Shown piece by piece: positions 1 through 8,588 of a stretch of DNA of 64,000 nt. Every line of letters begins with the position of its first letter. Positions within the stretch are counted from its first letter, which is position 1. Below the pieces are notes generated by a model that made no database searches, was not told the origin of the DNA, and saw only the letters and a list, made by a program, of their open reading frames with translations. The stretch is from Streptomyces sp. DSM 15324 (GTDB lineage: Bacteria > Actinomycetota > Actinomycetes > Streptomycetales > Streptomycetaceae): contig NZ_KQ949025.1 of assembly GCF_001514285.1 (NCBI RefSeq), positions 189,571-253,570 on the forward strand. The letters run 5' to 3'. Position numbers and translations under genes: made by a program.

Positions 1-92
1 CCGAAACGGGTGTCTCCTAGGCTCGTACTGAGGGCACCCGTGTGTATGGCCCCCGCGTGGTCCCGGGGGCGTCCGTTGGAAGGGAGCCCACC

Positions 93-314
93 ATGGCGAT
101 TGACCCCACCGACCCCGAGACGTTCACGGAAGAGGACGACGACTTCGGGGAGATCGACGTCGAGGAACCGGAGAACGCGGCCGCCGAGGAGTACGCGGAC
201 GCCGCCCCGGCGCGCGACGACCCCCTGGAAGGCGTGGACCCCGCGCGGGCGAACGAGGCGGATCAAGTCGAACAGACGCGCGTCGTCTCGCTGGACGAGG
301 ACGACTACCGCTGA
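93..314 (+). CDS. small acidic protein of unknown function
   Basis: A 73-residue, strongly acidic protein beginning MAIDPTDPETF and ending in an acidic SLDEDDYR tail. The ATG at 93 is chosen because a GGAAGGGAG ribosome site lies just upstream; the frame stays open to an ATG at 42, but that extension has no ribosome site. There is no signal peptide, membrane segment or cysteine, and about a third of residues are Asp/Glu, so it is probably disordered. It lies upstream of a TetR gene in the same direction. I do not recognise a named family and assign no function. Confidence 0.7.
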   Translation: MAIDPTDPETFTEEDDDFGEIDVEEPENAAAEEYADAAPARDDPLEGVDPARANEADQVEQTRVVSLDEDDYR

Positions 315-579
315 CGCCTCACCAGCGCTGACACGTCCATATCGCTGACATGCCCCTACAGCCGACGTGACCACTGCCGACGTCCCGGCGCCCACGAAGG
401 CCTGCCGAACAGGAGTGAGGGAGGATTCTGCCCGGACTGCACCGGTTGAAAACCTTCTGTACCGCTTTTGTGATCGTCCGGTCCGTGAAATTCTGCGCTC
501 GCACCGCGCGCCACACGGTTACCGAAAAGTACGATGGCGGCGCGGCGCTCACCGCATGAGGACGACTTTGGGAGGCGGC

Positions 580-1221
580 GTGACAGCCATCGAGCAGACA
601 GAGGCGGCACGCCCGCGAGGCACGCGCCTTCCGCGCCGTGCCCGACGGAATCAGCTGCTGGGCGCCGCCCAGGAGGTCTTCGTGGCGCAGGGCTACCACT
701 CGGCCGCCATGGACGACATCGCCGAGCGGGCGGGCGTCAGCAAGCCGGTGCTGTACCAGCACTTCCCGGGCAAGCTCGACCTCTACCTCGCCCTGCTGGA
801 CCAGCACTGCGAGTCGCTGATCCAGGCGGTGCGGGGCGCGCTCGCGTCGACCACCGACAACAAGCAGCGCGTCCGCGCCACGATGGACGCCTATTTCGCG
901 TACGTCGAGGACGACGGCGGGGCCTTCCGCCTGGTCTTCGAGTCGGACCTGACGAACGAGCCCGCCGTGCGCGAGCGCGTCGACAAGGTCACCACCGAGT
1001 GCGCCGAGGCGATCTGCGACGTCATCGCGGAGGACACCGGCCTCTCCCGCCCCGAGTCGATGCTGCTGGCCTCCGGTATGGGCGGTCTGGCCCAGGTCGT
1101 CGCGCGCTCCTGGCTGCACAGCGACCGCAGCGTCCCGCGCGACCAGGCGGTGCAGCTCCTGGCCTCGCTGGCGTGGCGCGGCATCGCCGGCTTCCCTCTG
1201 CACGGCACCGATCAGCACTGA
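580..1221 (+). CDS. TetR/AcrR family transcriptional regulator
   Basis: A 213-residue TetR repressor. Residues 24-70 form the DNA-binding domain, with the helix-turn-helix around 42-65 (MDDIAERAGVSKPVLYQHF), followed by an all-helical ligand-binding and dimerisation domain. The GTG at 580 follows GGAGG (571-575) at short spacing; an in-frame ATG at 556 would add eight residues and is the alternative. The frame is open to 367, but that extension reads as non-coding. The next gene is DUF3107, then a MiaE-like protein and a DEAD-box helicase on the far side, an order I recall from the mycobacterial Rv3208 region. The ligand and targets cannot be read from the sequence. Confidence 0.9.
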   Translation: MTAIEQTEAARPRGTRLPRRARRNQLLGAAQEVFVAQGYHSAAMDDIAERAGVSKPVLYQHFPGKLDLYLALLDQHCESLIQAVRGALASTTDNKQRVRATMDAYFAYVEDDGGAFRLVFESDLTNEPAVRERVDKVTTECAEAICDVIAEDTGLSRPESMLLASGMGGLAQVVARSWLHSDRSVPRDQAVQLLASLAWRGIAGFPLHGTDQH

Positions 1222-1367
1222 CCCACGGCCCGCTCGTCCGTTTGTTCCCGCCCGCTGTTCGCTCCTGGCGTGGACGGCCGCGCCGTGCAGGTCCCCTCAC
1301 CGGGCTAATGTGTGCAGCGTACGGCGCGGACGCCCGCGCACCCCATGACCGTCGGAGGGACATAGCC

Positions 1368-1595
1368 GTGGAGGTCAAGATCGGCGTGCAGCACGCGCCC
1401 CGCGAGATCGTTCTGGAGAGCGGTCAGACTCCCGAGGAAGTCGAGCGCGTGGTGGCCGACGCACTGGCCGGCAAGTCGCAGCTGCTCAGCCTCGTGGACC
1501 AGCACGGCCGCAAGGTCCTCGTACCGGCCGACCGCCTGGCCTACGTCGAGCTGGGCGAGCCGGCCCCGCGCAAGGTGGGCTTCGGCGCGCTGTAA
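1368..1595 (+). CDS. DUF3107 family protein
   Basis: A 75-residue protein starting at GTG 1368 with a clear GGAGGGA ribosome site at 1354-1360. The whole protein matches the DUF3107 family as I remember it (mycobacterial TB9.4-like): a KIGVQHAPREI opening strand, a TPEEVERVVADAL helix, and a C-terminal DRLAYVELGEP strand. Family function is unknown. It follows the TetR gene in the same direction 146 bp downstream. The TAA stop is the start of a 16-bp tandem repeat. Confidence 0.85.
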   Translation: MEVKIGVQHAPREIVLESGQTPEEVERVVADALAGKSQLLSLVDQHGRKVLVPADRLAYVELGEPAPRKVGFGAL

Positions 1596-1625
1596 GGCAC
1601 GAGCGCCGCAAGGCACGAGCGCTGC
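1594..1625 (+). repeat. 16-bp tandem repeat spanning a stop codon
   Basis: Two copies of a 16-bp unit (AAGGCACGAGCGCYGC) begin inside the TAA stop of the DUF3107 gene; the copies differ at one base. One of six stop-spanning repeats in this window. Confidence 0.8.
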
Positions 1626-1638
1626 GCACGCATCGCGA

Positions 1639-1677
1639 GAAGGGGCCCGGTGGTCAGGACGACCGCCGGGCCCCTTC
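1639..1677 (+). terminator. hairpin terminator after DUF3107
   Basis: A 12-bp perfect GC-rich stem (1639-1650 with 1666-1677) and a 15-nt loop. There is no T-run, as is common for Streptomyces terminators. Confidence 0.7.
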
Positions 1678-1799
1678 GCACGTTCACCGCAGACGCACAG
1701 GCCACACAAGTGGTCCCCACAGGAGGATTGCCTTCCGCAGGTCACGGGTAGGACGGGCTGTGACCTTGGTGCACGGCCCGCCGCCCGGGAGGGACCCAC

Positions 1800-2069
1800 A
1801 TGATCTTGGAAGCGCTCGGCTCCGCTGTGCTCGGTCTCGCGCTCGCGTGGGCGGCGCTCCAGTGCCTGTCCCACCGCCTGCCGGTCCGCGTCCTCGTCCT
1901 CGCGACGGGTGTCGCCGGAGCCCTGTTCGGTGACTTCGTCACCCACAGCGCACTGGGCTCCGGCCCCCTGCTGCCGAGCCTGATCGGAGCGGCGGTCTTC
2001 TCCGTCGCCTCGGTCTCCCTGCTGCTGCGCCCGGCCGGCCGGCTGCGGCGCCGCTCGGCCCCGGCGTAG
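1800..2069 (+). CDS. small three-helix membrane protein
   Basis: An 89-residue hydrophobic protein with three predicted membrane segments at about residues 3-23, 31-47 and 57-76, ending in a basic cytoplasmic tail (RLRRRSAPA). The ATG at 1800 follows a GGGAGGGA ribosome site. It has no recognised domain. It converges on the MiaE-like gene with 22 bp between stops. The segment count rests on hydrophobicity only. Confidence 0.7.
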   Translation: MILEALGSAVLGLALAWAALQCLSHRLPVRVLVLATGVAGALFGDFVTHSALGSGPLLPSLIGAAVFSVASVSLLLRPAGRLRRRSAPA

Positions 2070-2091
2070 CCTCCCGGGGCCTCGGCGGCTG

Positions 2092-2877
2092 TCAGGCCGC
2101 GAGCCCCAGTGCGGCCATCCGCTTGGTGTGGGCCTCGGTGATCCGGGAGAACATCCGGCCGACCTCGGCCAGGTCGAAGCCGTCCGCGACACCGCCCACG
2201 AGCATCGTCGACAGCGCGTCCCGGTCGGCGACGACCCGCTGGGACTGCGACAGCGCCTCGCCCATCAGCCGGCGCGCCCACAGGGCGAGCCGTCCGCCCA
2301 CGCGCGGGTCGGCGTCGATCGCCGCGCGGACCCGGTCCACGGCGAAGCCGGCGTGCCCGGTGTCGTCGAGCACGGCGAGCACCAGGGCGCGGGAGTCGCT
2401 GTCGAGGCGGACCGCGACCTCCCGGTAGAAGTCACTGGCGATCGAGTCGCCGACGTACGCCTTGACCAGGCCCTCCAGCCAGTCCGAGGGCGCGGTCTGC
2501 CGGTGGAAGCCGTCGAGCGCGGCCACGAACGGCTCCATGGCCGCGGTCGGCTCCTCGCCGATCTCCGTGAGCCGGTCGCGCAGCCGCTCGAAGTGGTGGA
2601 ACTCGGCCGAGGCCATCTTCGCCAGCTCCGCCTTGTCCTCCAGCGTCGGCGCCAGCTTGGCGTCCTCCGCGAGCCGCTCGAACGCGGCCAGCTCGCCGTA
2701 CGCGAGGGCGCCGAGCAGGTCCACGACCGCGGCCCGGTACTGCGGATCGGCGGAGGCCCGCGCCCAGTCCTGGGCGGCGATCCCCGTGACGGCCTCGGCG
2801 GCCTCGGCGGACCCGGTGGACTCGGCAGGCTCGGCAGGCTCTTCGGGGGCGTTCTCAGGCTTGTCAGAGGTGGTCAT
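2092..2877 (-). CDS. ferritin-fold MiaE-like hydroxylase family protein
   Basis: A 261-residue protein of the ferritin-like, MiaE-related family of actinobacteria. Members resemble the di-iron tRNA hydroxylase MiaE, but the substrate in this branch is not established. An acidic Pro/Glu/Ala-rich N-terminus (residues 1-35) precedes a four-helix bundle containing candidate iron ligands in GELAAFERL, SAEFHHFERL and DDTGHAGF. The ATG at 2877 is chosen because a -10-like TATTGT ends 7 nt upstream, suggesting a leaderless message; an upstream extension to 2976 has no support. It is divergent from the helicase gene. Confidence 0.8.
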   Translation of the reverse strand: MTTSDKPENAPEEPAEPAESTGSAEAAEAVTGIAAQDWARASADPQYRAAVVDLLGALAYGELAAFERLAEDAKLAPTLEDKAELAKMASAEFHHFERLRDRLTEIGEEPTAAMEPFVAALDGFHRQTAPSDWLEGLVKAYVGDSIASDFYREVAVRLDSDSRALVLAVLDDTGHAGFAVDRVRAAIDADPRVGGRLALWARRLMGEALSQSQRVVADRDALSTMLVGGVADGFDLAEVGRMFSRITEAHTKRMAALGLAA

Positions 2878-2884
2878 GCAGCGC

Positions 2885-2890
2885 ACAATA
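2885..2890 (-). promoter_or_regulatory. -10-like hexamer for leaderless transcript of the MiaE-like gene
   Basis: TATTGT on the minus strand ends 7 nt before the ATG, leaving no room for a ribosome site. No convincing -35 element is visible. Confidence 0.45.
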
Positions 2891-3305
2891 GCCCGCTCAC
2901 CGCGCGCCGGAAGTCCCTGGTCAATCAGTGTGACCGCGACGACGCGGACGACCACGTCCGACGGTGTGACAACCACAACGTGACCGAATCGGCCATCGCA
3001 TGTGCGCGATTCCGGGGTATGGTGGTAATGCGCCTGCCGAATATTCGACGGGCCGCACGTATGAGGATGCCCGGTCGGTGGCCCGATCGGCTCCGACCCG
3101 ACAGCCCTCCCCGGCCGTACGGCACATCGCGTACGACGACCGGAGGGAACCCTCCAGCGGTACGAGCGCTAGAGCGTCGGCAGAGGTCCCGTGCCATACG
3201 GCTCGCCGCCCCGCGGTTGGCCCGTAAGGCAGCCGACGTCCCCGGCACGGTCCGTCAAAGACCCCCGCGCTCGCCTCGCACCGCGTACACAGAAGAGGCA
3301 GCACC
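2891..3305. other. divergent intergenic region upstream of the helicase
   Basis: About 415 bp without a convincing gene, between the MiaE-like gene and the helicase. It would hold a long helicase 5' leader. I see a possible -10 (TATGGT near 3017) and an AT-rich patch (GAATATTC near 3040), but no clear riboswitch or terminator. ORFs crossing it lack ribosome sites and coding-like composition. Confidence 0.5.
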
Positions 3306-6290
3306 CTGACTACGACGTTCCGAGAGCTCGGAATCCTTCCCGAGACCGCCGAGGCCCTGGAGGCCGTCGGCATCACCACTCCCTTCCCCATCCAGGAGAT
3401 GACGCTCCCCGTGGCCCTGTCGGGCACGGACGTCATCGGCCAGGCCAAGACCGGCACCGGCAAGACGCTCGGCTTCGGACTCCCGCTCCTCGAGCGCGTG
3501 ACCGTCCCCGCCGACGTCGAGGCCGGCCGCGCGCGGCCCGAGGACCTCACCGAGGCCCCGCAGGCGCTCGTCGTCGTCCCCACGCGCGAGCTGTGCACCC
3601 AGGTCACCAACGACCTGCTGACCGCCGGCAAGGTGCGCAACGTGCGCGTCCTCGCCATCTACGGCGGCCGGGCCTACGAGCCCCAGGTCGAGGCCCTCAA
3701 GAAGGGCGTCGACGTCGTCGTCGGCACCCCGGGCCGGCTCCTCGACCTCGCGGGCCAGAAGAAGCTCAACCTCCAGCACATCAGGTCCCTCGTCCTCGAC
3801 GAGGCCGACGAGATGCTCGACCTGGGCTTCCTGCCCGACGTCGAGAAGATCATCAACCTGCTGCCGGCGCGCCGCCAGACCATGCTGTTCTCGGCGACCA
3901 TGCCGGGCGCGGTCATCGGACTCGCCCGCCGCTACATGTCGCAGCCCACGCACATCCGCGCCACCGCGCCGGACGACGAGGGCGTGACCGTCGCGAACAT
4001 CTCGCAGCACGTGTACCGCGCGCACAACATGGACAAGCCGGAGATGGTCGCGCGCATCCTCCAGGCCGAGGGCCGTGGCCTCGCCATGATCTTCTGCCGC
4101 ACCAAGCGCACCGCCGCCGACCTCGCCGACCAGCTCAAGCAGCGCGGCTTCGCCTCCGGCGCCGTCCACGGCGACCTCGGCCAGGGGGCGCGCGAGCAGG
4201 CGCTGCGCGCCTTCCGCAACGGCAAGGTGGACGTCCTCGTCTGCACCGACGTCGCCGCGCGCGGCATCGACGTCGAGGGTGTCACCCACGTCATCAACTA
4301 CCAGACGCCCGAGGACGAGAAGACGTACCTGCACCGCGTCGGCCGTACGGGCCGCGCGGGCGCCAAGGGCATCGCCGTCACGCTCGTCGACTGGGACGAC
4401 ATCCCGCGCTGGCAGCTGATCAACAAGGCGCTGGAGCTTTCGTTCAACGATCCGCCGGAGACGTACTCCACCTCCCCGCACTTCTACGAGGAGATGAGCA
4501 TCCCCGCCGGCACCAAGGGTGTCCTGCCCCGCTCCGAGCGCACCCGCGCCGGTCTGGACGCGGAGGAGCTGGAGGACCTGGGCGAGCCGGGCGGCCGCAC
4601 CGCACGCGGTGGCCGTGGCGGCCGGCCCGAGCGCGGTGGCCGGGGCGAGTCCCGTTCCACCGACCGCTCCGCCGAGCGCGAGCGTCCGGCCCGCACGCCG
4701 CGCCGCCGGCGCCGTACGCGCGGCGGGGCCGTGCTCGACGGAGCGCCGGAGGTCTCCACGCCGGAGCAGACGCCCGTGGCCGAGGAGGCCGCCGCACCCC
4801 GCACCCCGCGCCGCCGACGCCGTACGCGCGCCGGAGCGGCCGCCGAGGCGACTGCCGTGACCACGGTGACGCCCGCCGCGCCGGAGGCCGCCGAGGCGGC
4901 CCTGACGACCGCGGAAGGGCCGTCCCTGGACGCCCCCGAGGCCCCGCGGGCCACAGACGCCCCGGCCCAGCCGCGCCGTCGCCGCACCCGCCGGTCCGCC
5001 GAGACCGCCCCGGCCACGGAGACGGCCGAGGCCGCGGAGCTGACGTCGGCTCAGGCCCCGTCCGCCGAAGCGGCCGTGGCCACGGCCGAGGGCACGGAGA
5101 CGGCCCCCGAGGCCCCCGCCGCGCCGCGCCGCCGCACCCGCAGGAGCACGGCCGCGGCTCCGGCCGCCGAGGCCGTGGCCGAGACGGTCGAGGCGGCCGG
5201 GACGGCCCCGGTCACGGAGGTCGCCGAGGCCGCCGAGGCCGCTGCGGTCAAGCCCCGCCGCACGCGGAAGACGGCCACCACCACCCCGGCGGAGACTGCG
5301 GTGGACACCGCGGAGACGGCTGCGGTCACGCCGCGCCGCACCCGCAAGACCGCCGCCAAGACCGCCGCCGCCGCTCCCGCGGAAGCCGCGGTCGACACGA
5401 CCGAGGCCGTCGAGTCCAAGCCGCGCCGCACCCGCAAGACGGCCGCCGCCCCGGTGACGGCCGAGGCCGCCGTGGACACCGCCGAGGCAGCCGAGGCCAA
5501 GCCGCGCCGCACCACGCGCAAGACCGCCGCCACCCCGGTGACGGCCGAGACCGCCGTGGACACCGCCGAAGCAGCCGAGGCCAAGCCCCGCCGCACCCGC
5601 AAGACGGCCACCGCCAAGACGGCCGCCCCCGCGGAGACCGTGGTCGACACCGCCGAGGCAGCCGAGGCCAAGCCCCGGCGTCGGACCACGCGCAAGGTCG
5701 CCGAGGCCCCGGAGACGGCCGCGACGGCCGAGATCCCGGCCCAGGCCACCGCCGTGGAGGCGGAGGCCAAGCCGCGTCGGACCACGCGCAAGACCGCCGC
5801 CGCCCCGGTGACGGCCGAGACCGCCGTGGACACCGCCGAGGCAGCCGAGGCCAAGCCCCGCCGCACCCGCAAGACGGCCACCGCCACGACGGCCGCCCCC
5901 GCGGAAGCCGTAGAGGCAGCCGAGGCCAAGCCGCGTCGGACCACGCGCAAGACCGCCGCCACCCCGGTGACGGCCGAGACCGCCGTGGACACCGCCGAAG
6001 CAGCCGAGGCCAAGCCCCGCCGCACCCGCAAGACGGCCACCGCCACGACGGCCGCCCCCGCGGAAGCCGTAGAGGCAGCCGAGGCCAAGCCCCGCCGCAC
6101 CACGCGCAAGACCGCCGCCACCACGGTGACGGCCGAGATCCCTGCGCAGGCCACGGCCGAGGAAGCGGAGGCCAAGCCGCGCCGCACCCGGAAGACCGCG
6201 GCCACCGCCCCGGACGAGGCCGCCGAGGCGAAGCCGAGGGTGCGTCGCACCCGTAAGGCGACGGCCGTCGCGGAGCCCGCGGACGGCTGA
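3306..6290 (+). CDS. DEAD-box RNA helicase with repetitive basic C-terminal tail
   Basis: A 994-residue ATP-dependent RNA helicase. The Q motif (FRELG...PFPIQ) precedes Walker A AKTGTGKT at 47-54, PTREL, TPGRLLD, DEAD at 165-168, SAT, and motif VI HRVGRTGRAG from 343. The two RecA domains end near residue 400; the remaining ~590 residues are low-complexity Ala/Glu/Thr sequence punctuated by KPRRTRKT motifs, a likely disordered RNA-binding tail. The start is unusual: the first in-frame ATG (3399) lies inside the Q motif and would delete it. There is no ATG, GTG or TTG between the in-frame stop at 3225 and that point. CTG at 3306 has an AGAAGAGG ribosome site 7 nt upstream, so I place the start there. 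Confidence 0.9.
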   Translation: MTTTFRELGILPETAEALEAVGITTPFPIQEMTLPVALSGTDVIGQAKTGTGKTLGFGLPLLERVTVPADVEAGRARPEDLTEAPQALVVVPTRELCTQVTNDLLTAGKVRNVRVLAIYGGRAYEPQVEALKKGVDVVVGTPGRLLDLAGQKKLNLQHIRSLVLDEADEMLDLGFLPDVEKIINLLPARRQTMLFSATMPGAVIGLARRYMSQPTHIRATAPDDEGVTVANISQHVYRAHNMDKPEMVARILQAEGRGLAMIFCRTKRTAADLADQLKQRGFASGAVHGDLGQGAREQALRAFRNGKVDVLVCTDVAARGIDVEGVTHVINYQTPEDEKTYLHRVGRTGRAGAKGIAVTLVDWDDIPRWQLINKALELSFNDPPETYSTSPHFYEEMSIPAGTKGVLPRSERTRAGLDAEELEDLGEPGGRTARGGRGGRPERGGRGESRSTDRSAERERPARTPRRRRRTRGGAVLDGAPEVSTPEQTPVAEEAAAPRTPRRRRRTRAGAAAEATAVTTVTPAAPEAAEAALTTAEGPSLDAPEAPRATDAPAQPRRRRTRRSAETAPATETAEAAELTSAQAPSAEAAVATAEGTETAPEAPAAPRRRTRRSTAAAPAAEAVAETVEAAGTAPVTEVAEAAEAAAVKPRRTRKTATTTPAETAVDTAETAAVTPRRTRKTAAKTAAAAPAEAAVDTTEAVESKPRRTRKTAAAPVTAEAAVDTAEAAEAKPRRTTRKTAATPVTAETAVDTAEAAEAKPRRTRKTATAKTAAPAETVVDTAEAAEAKPRRRTTRKVAEAPETAATAEIPAQATAVEAEAKPRRTTRKTAAAPVTAETAVDTAEAAEAKPRRTRKTATATTAAPAEAVEAAEAKPRRTTRKTAATPVTAETAVDTAEAAEAKPRRTRKTATATTAAPAEAVEAAEAKPRRTTRKTAATTVTAEIPAQATAEEAEAKPRRTRKTAATAPDEAAEAKPRVRRTRKATAVAEPADG
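5769..6100 (+). repeat. 159-bp tandem duplication in the helicase tail
   Basis: Blocks starting at 5769 and 5928 are nearly identical over 159 bp (53 codons), and a third copy starts at 6087 before diverging. I see only a few base differences (for example GCC/ACC and GAG/GAA). Each block encodes two KPRR(T)TRKT basic motifs. The shorter basic-motif repeat extends back to about 5240. Confidence 0.85.
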
Positions 6291-6310
6291 CCGGCACCGG
6301 CTGCACGGAC

Positions 6311-6350
6311 CGACGGCCCGGTTCCTCCCCACGGAGGAGCCGGGCCGTCG
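6311..6350 (+). terminator. helicase terminator hairpin
   Basis: An 18-bp stem with one wobble pair (6311-6328 with 6333-6350) and a 4-nt loop, 20 bp after the helicase stop. Confidence 0.8.
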
Positions 6351-6373
6351 GCGTTGACGCTGCCGCCTGCGGG

Positions 6374-6379
6374 TAGCCT
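6374..6379 (+). promoter_or_regulatory. -10-like hexamer for leaderless hydrolase transcript
   Basis: TAGCCT ends 6 nt before the GTG start. A TTGACG lies at 6354-6359, but the 14-bp spacing is short. Confidence 0.45.
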
Positions 6380-6385
6380 CAGCAC

Positions 6386-7273
6386 GTGACCAGGCCGACC
6401 TCCTCCTCGACCCCGTTCCCCCCGCCTCCCGGTGCGCGTGCGTACCCGCTGCGGACCGCGCGCGGTGACTTCGCCGTCGTCGACTCGCCGCCGGCCGCCG
6501 GTGCCGGGGAGCGGGGCGTGGCGCTGCTGATGCCCGGCTTCACCGGCAGCAAGGAGGACTTCCACCACTTGCACGGGCCCTTGGCGGCACGCGGCTACCG
6601 GACGGTCGCGGTGGACGGACGCGGACAGAACGAGTCCGACGGACCGGCGGACGACGAAACGCCGTACGCCCGCGAGGAGTTGGCCAGGGACGTCCTCGCG
6701 CAGGCGGCGGCGCTCGGCACCCCCGTGCATCTGGTCGGGCACTCCCTGGGCGGCCAGATCGCCCGTGCGGCGGTCCTGCTGGACCACTCCCCCTTCCTGT
6801 CCTTCACCCTGATGTCCTCGGGCCCGGCCGAGATCTCGGAGTCGCAGAAGCTGCGGGTGAAACTGCTGCACGACGCGCTCGCCGTGATGACGATGCCCGC
6901 GGTGTGGGAGGCCATCGTGGCGATGGGCCCGCCGGAGGAGGTCGGCGGCCCGGCCCGCGGGTTCGGGAATCCGGAGCAGTTGCGGCTGCGCTGGCTGAAC
7001 CACAAGCCCGCCCAGCTCCTCGCCACCGGCCGTCAGCTGTGCGCGGAGCCCGACCGCGTCGACGAACTCGCCGCCGTACCGCTGCCGTTCCACGTCCTGT
7101 CGGGTGCGCGGGACGACACCTGGCCGCTGCCGCTGCTGGACGAGATGGCCCTGCGGCTGCGGGCCGACCGGACCGTGGTCCCTGATGCCGAGCACTCCCC
7201 CAACCTGGACCGGCCGCTGCCGACGGCCCAGGGTCTCGCCGACTTCTGGGACCGGCACCCGCACAGCGGCTAG
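6386..7273 (+). CDS. alpha/beta-fold hydrolase
   Basis: A 295-residue hydrolase. The nucleophile elbow is GHSLGG with Ser120; an oxyanion-type segment MPGFTGSKED lies at 49-58, and the likely catalytic His sits in DAEHSPNLDRP near the C-terminus. The GTG start at 6386 has no ribosome site and is preceded by a -10-like element, so the message may be leaderless. No signal peptide, so it is cytoplasmic. The substrate is unknown; sequence resembles general esterase/epoxide-hydrolase-like proteins. It is convergent with the NYN gene, with no bases between the two stop codons. Confidence 0.85.
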   Translation: MTRPTSSSTPFPPPPGARAYPLRTARGDFAVVDSPPAAGAGERGVALLMPGFTGSKEDFHHLHGPLAARGYRTVAVDGRGQNESDGPADDETPYAREELARDVLAQAAALGTPVHLVGHSLGGQIARAAVLLDHSPFLSFTLMSSGPAEISESQKLRVKLLHDALAVMTMPAVWEAIVAMGPPEEVGGPARGFGNPEQLRLRWLNHKPAQLLATGRQLCAEPDRVDELAAVPLPFHVLSGARDDTWPLPLLDEMALRLRADRTVVPDAEHSPNLDRPLPTAQGLADFWDRHPHSG

Positions 7274-8194
7274 CTAGTACTGCGTCTGCACGTGCTCCCA
7301 GAACCCGTCGCGCAGGGCGCGTCGCAGGTCGGACTGGCCGCGCAGGGAGTACTGCAGGATGCCCTCGGCCTCCACGAGGAGGTCCTGGTCGACGGAGCCG
7401 GGCAGGTAGGGGTGGCCGGGCAGCAGCTCGACGAGGGCCTCCCGGCCACGCGCCGCGAGCCACTTCGCCGCGATCTGGGCGCCAACGAAACGGACGTCGT
7501 CGCGGGTGGGCCGGCTCGCGCTGCTCGCCTCGTAGGTGGGGGCGGTGCGCCGGACGACGTACGGCTTGAAGAAGTCGAGGTCGAGGGTGCGCTGGCTGTC
7601 GACCTCCCAGAGCAGCGGCTCGGCCTGGTTGCGGCCCTCCGGTGCCTCGATGCCCCACAGGTGGACGCGGGCGCCGTACCCCTGGGCGGCCTCCACCGCG
7701 GAGACCAGGTCCTCGTCGCCGCCGAGCAGGGCCGCGTCGCTGATGGCGCGGTGCCGGGCCAGTGACTCCAGGTCGGTGCGGATCAGCGAGTCGACGCCCT
7801 TCTGCTGGTTGTTGGCGTTGAGGTTGCCCAACCGGACCTTGACGTCCGGGAGTTCGGCGATGGACTGCTGCTCGGCGGTGTGGATGCGGCGCCGGGCGCC
7901 GTCGTACCAGTAGACGCGCAGCAGTCTGCTGTCCGCGAAGATCGTGCGGGCGCGGTCGATGAGCGCCTCGATCAGCCCCTCGGCGTCGAGGTCGAAGGCC
8001 CTGCGGTCCTCCGTCCCGGCGATCAGCCGGCCCGCGGCGGCGTAGAGGTACCCCGCGTCGACGAAGATCGCATGGGTCGAGGGCGTCTTGGCCACCTCGG
8101 CGAGCATGCGGGTCAGCAGCTCGTTCGTGCGGTCGATGCGGGCGGCGAGGGCCGGGAGGTCGTCGTTCATCGCCTCCATTGTCCCGGCGGTCAC
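7274..8194 (-). CDS. NYN domain (PIN-like) ribonuclease family protein
   Basis: A protein of about 306 residues with an N-terminal helix followed by an NYN domain. This PIN-like fold uses clustered aspartates: FVDAGYL (Asp46), YWYDGA, KGVDSLIRTDL and GGDEDLV are all present in order. Family members are predicted metal-dependent RNases. A C-terminal helical domain (from about residue 225) follows. Start choice is uncertain: GTG 8194, ATG 8179 and ATG 8170 are all in frame and none has an ideal ribosome site (GGAGG lies only 2 nt before 8170). It faces away from the small gene at 8364 across an AT-rich promoter region. Confidence 0.8.
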   Translation of the reverse strand: MTAGTMEAMNDDLPALAARIDRTNELLTRMLAEVAKTPSTHAIFVDAGYLYAAAGRLIAGTEDRRAFDLDAEGLIEALIDRARTIFADSRLLRVYWYDGARRRIHTAEQQSIAELPDVKVRLGNLNANNQQKGVDSLIRTDLESLARHRAISDAALLGGDEDLVSAVEAAQGYGARVHLWGIEAPEGRNQAEPLLWEVDSQRTLDLDFFKPYVVRRTAPTYEASSASRPTRDDVRFVGAQIAAKWLAARGREALVELLPGHPYLPGSVDQDLLVEAEGILQYSLRGQSDLRRALRDGFWEHVQTQY

Positions 8195-8363
8195 GCTGTG
8201 AACACAACCGATCCCGTTCAGTCTCCGTACACACTCTTACCGACGGGTAATTAGTCGTTCGAAAAATTTCTTTAGCGTAGGGAATGTTTGTAACACGCAG
8301 CCCGTTGACTCCTCATGTAGCGAGCAATCCTCCAGGAGGATGACCAGACGAAGGGAGAAGCCT

Positions 8364-8516
8364 GTGCGCTTCGAAATCATGCGACTCGACGACGTCGACG
8401 GCACGCCCGTGGACAGCACCGTCGTGGACGCCGCCTCCGTCAACCGGATCGTGCAGGACGCCGCCGCCATCGGGCAGCGGCTGTGGATCCGACCGGCCGA
8501 CTCCGCGGCCTCGTAG
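8364..8516 (+). CDS. 50-residue conserved hypothetical protein
   Basis: A short ORF, GTG start at 8364, preceded by AAGGGAG at proper spacing. It begins MRFEIMRLDDVDG, has a VVDAASVNRIVQDAA helix, and ends with WIRPADSAAS. It is followed immediately by a strong terminator, so it is probably a monocistronic gene. I recall similar short proteins beside marC in other Streptomyces but know no function. Two aspartates and a predicted beta-beta-alpha-beta layout are all that can be seen. Confidence 0.7.
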   Translation: MRFEIMRLDDVDGTPVDSTVVDAASVNRIVQDAAAIGQRLWIRPADSAAS

Positions 8517-8536
8517 TCCGCGGGACCTCACACTTC

Positions 8537-8573
8537 AGAGCCCCGTACGGCGCCGATCGCCGTACGGGGCTCT
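8537..8573. terminator. bidirectional terminator
   Basis: A perfect 15-bp stem (8537-8551 with 8559-8573) with a 7-nt loop between the convergent small gene and the marC-like gene. Confidence 0.85.
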
Positions 8574-8588
8574 GTGCGTGGACGCGGG

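Noticed and set aside
3191..6332. Very long ORFs on both strands over the helicase (1021 and 1025 residues)
   Set aside because: Shadow frames of repetitive high-GC coding DNA; Arg/Gly/His-rich with no domains, while the helicase frame has all DEAD-box motifs.
5051..7264. 737-residue minus-strand ORF
   Set aside because: Antisense of the helicase tail and the hydrolase; low-complexity and no ribosome site.
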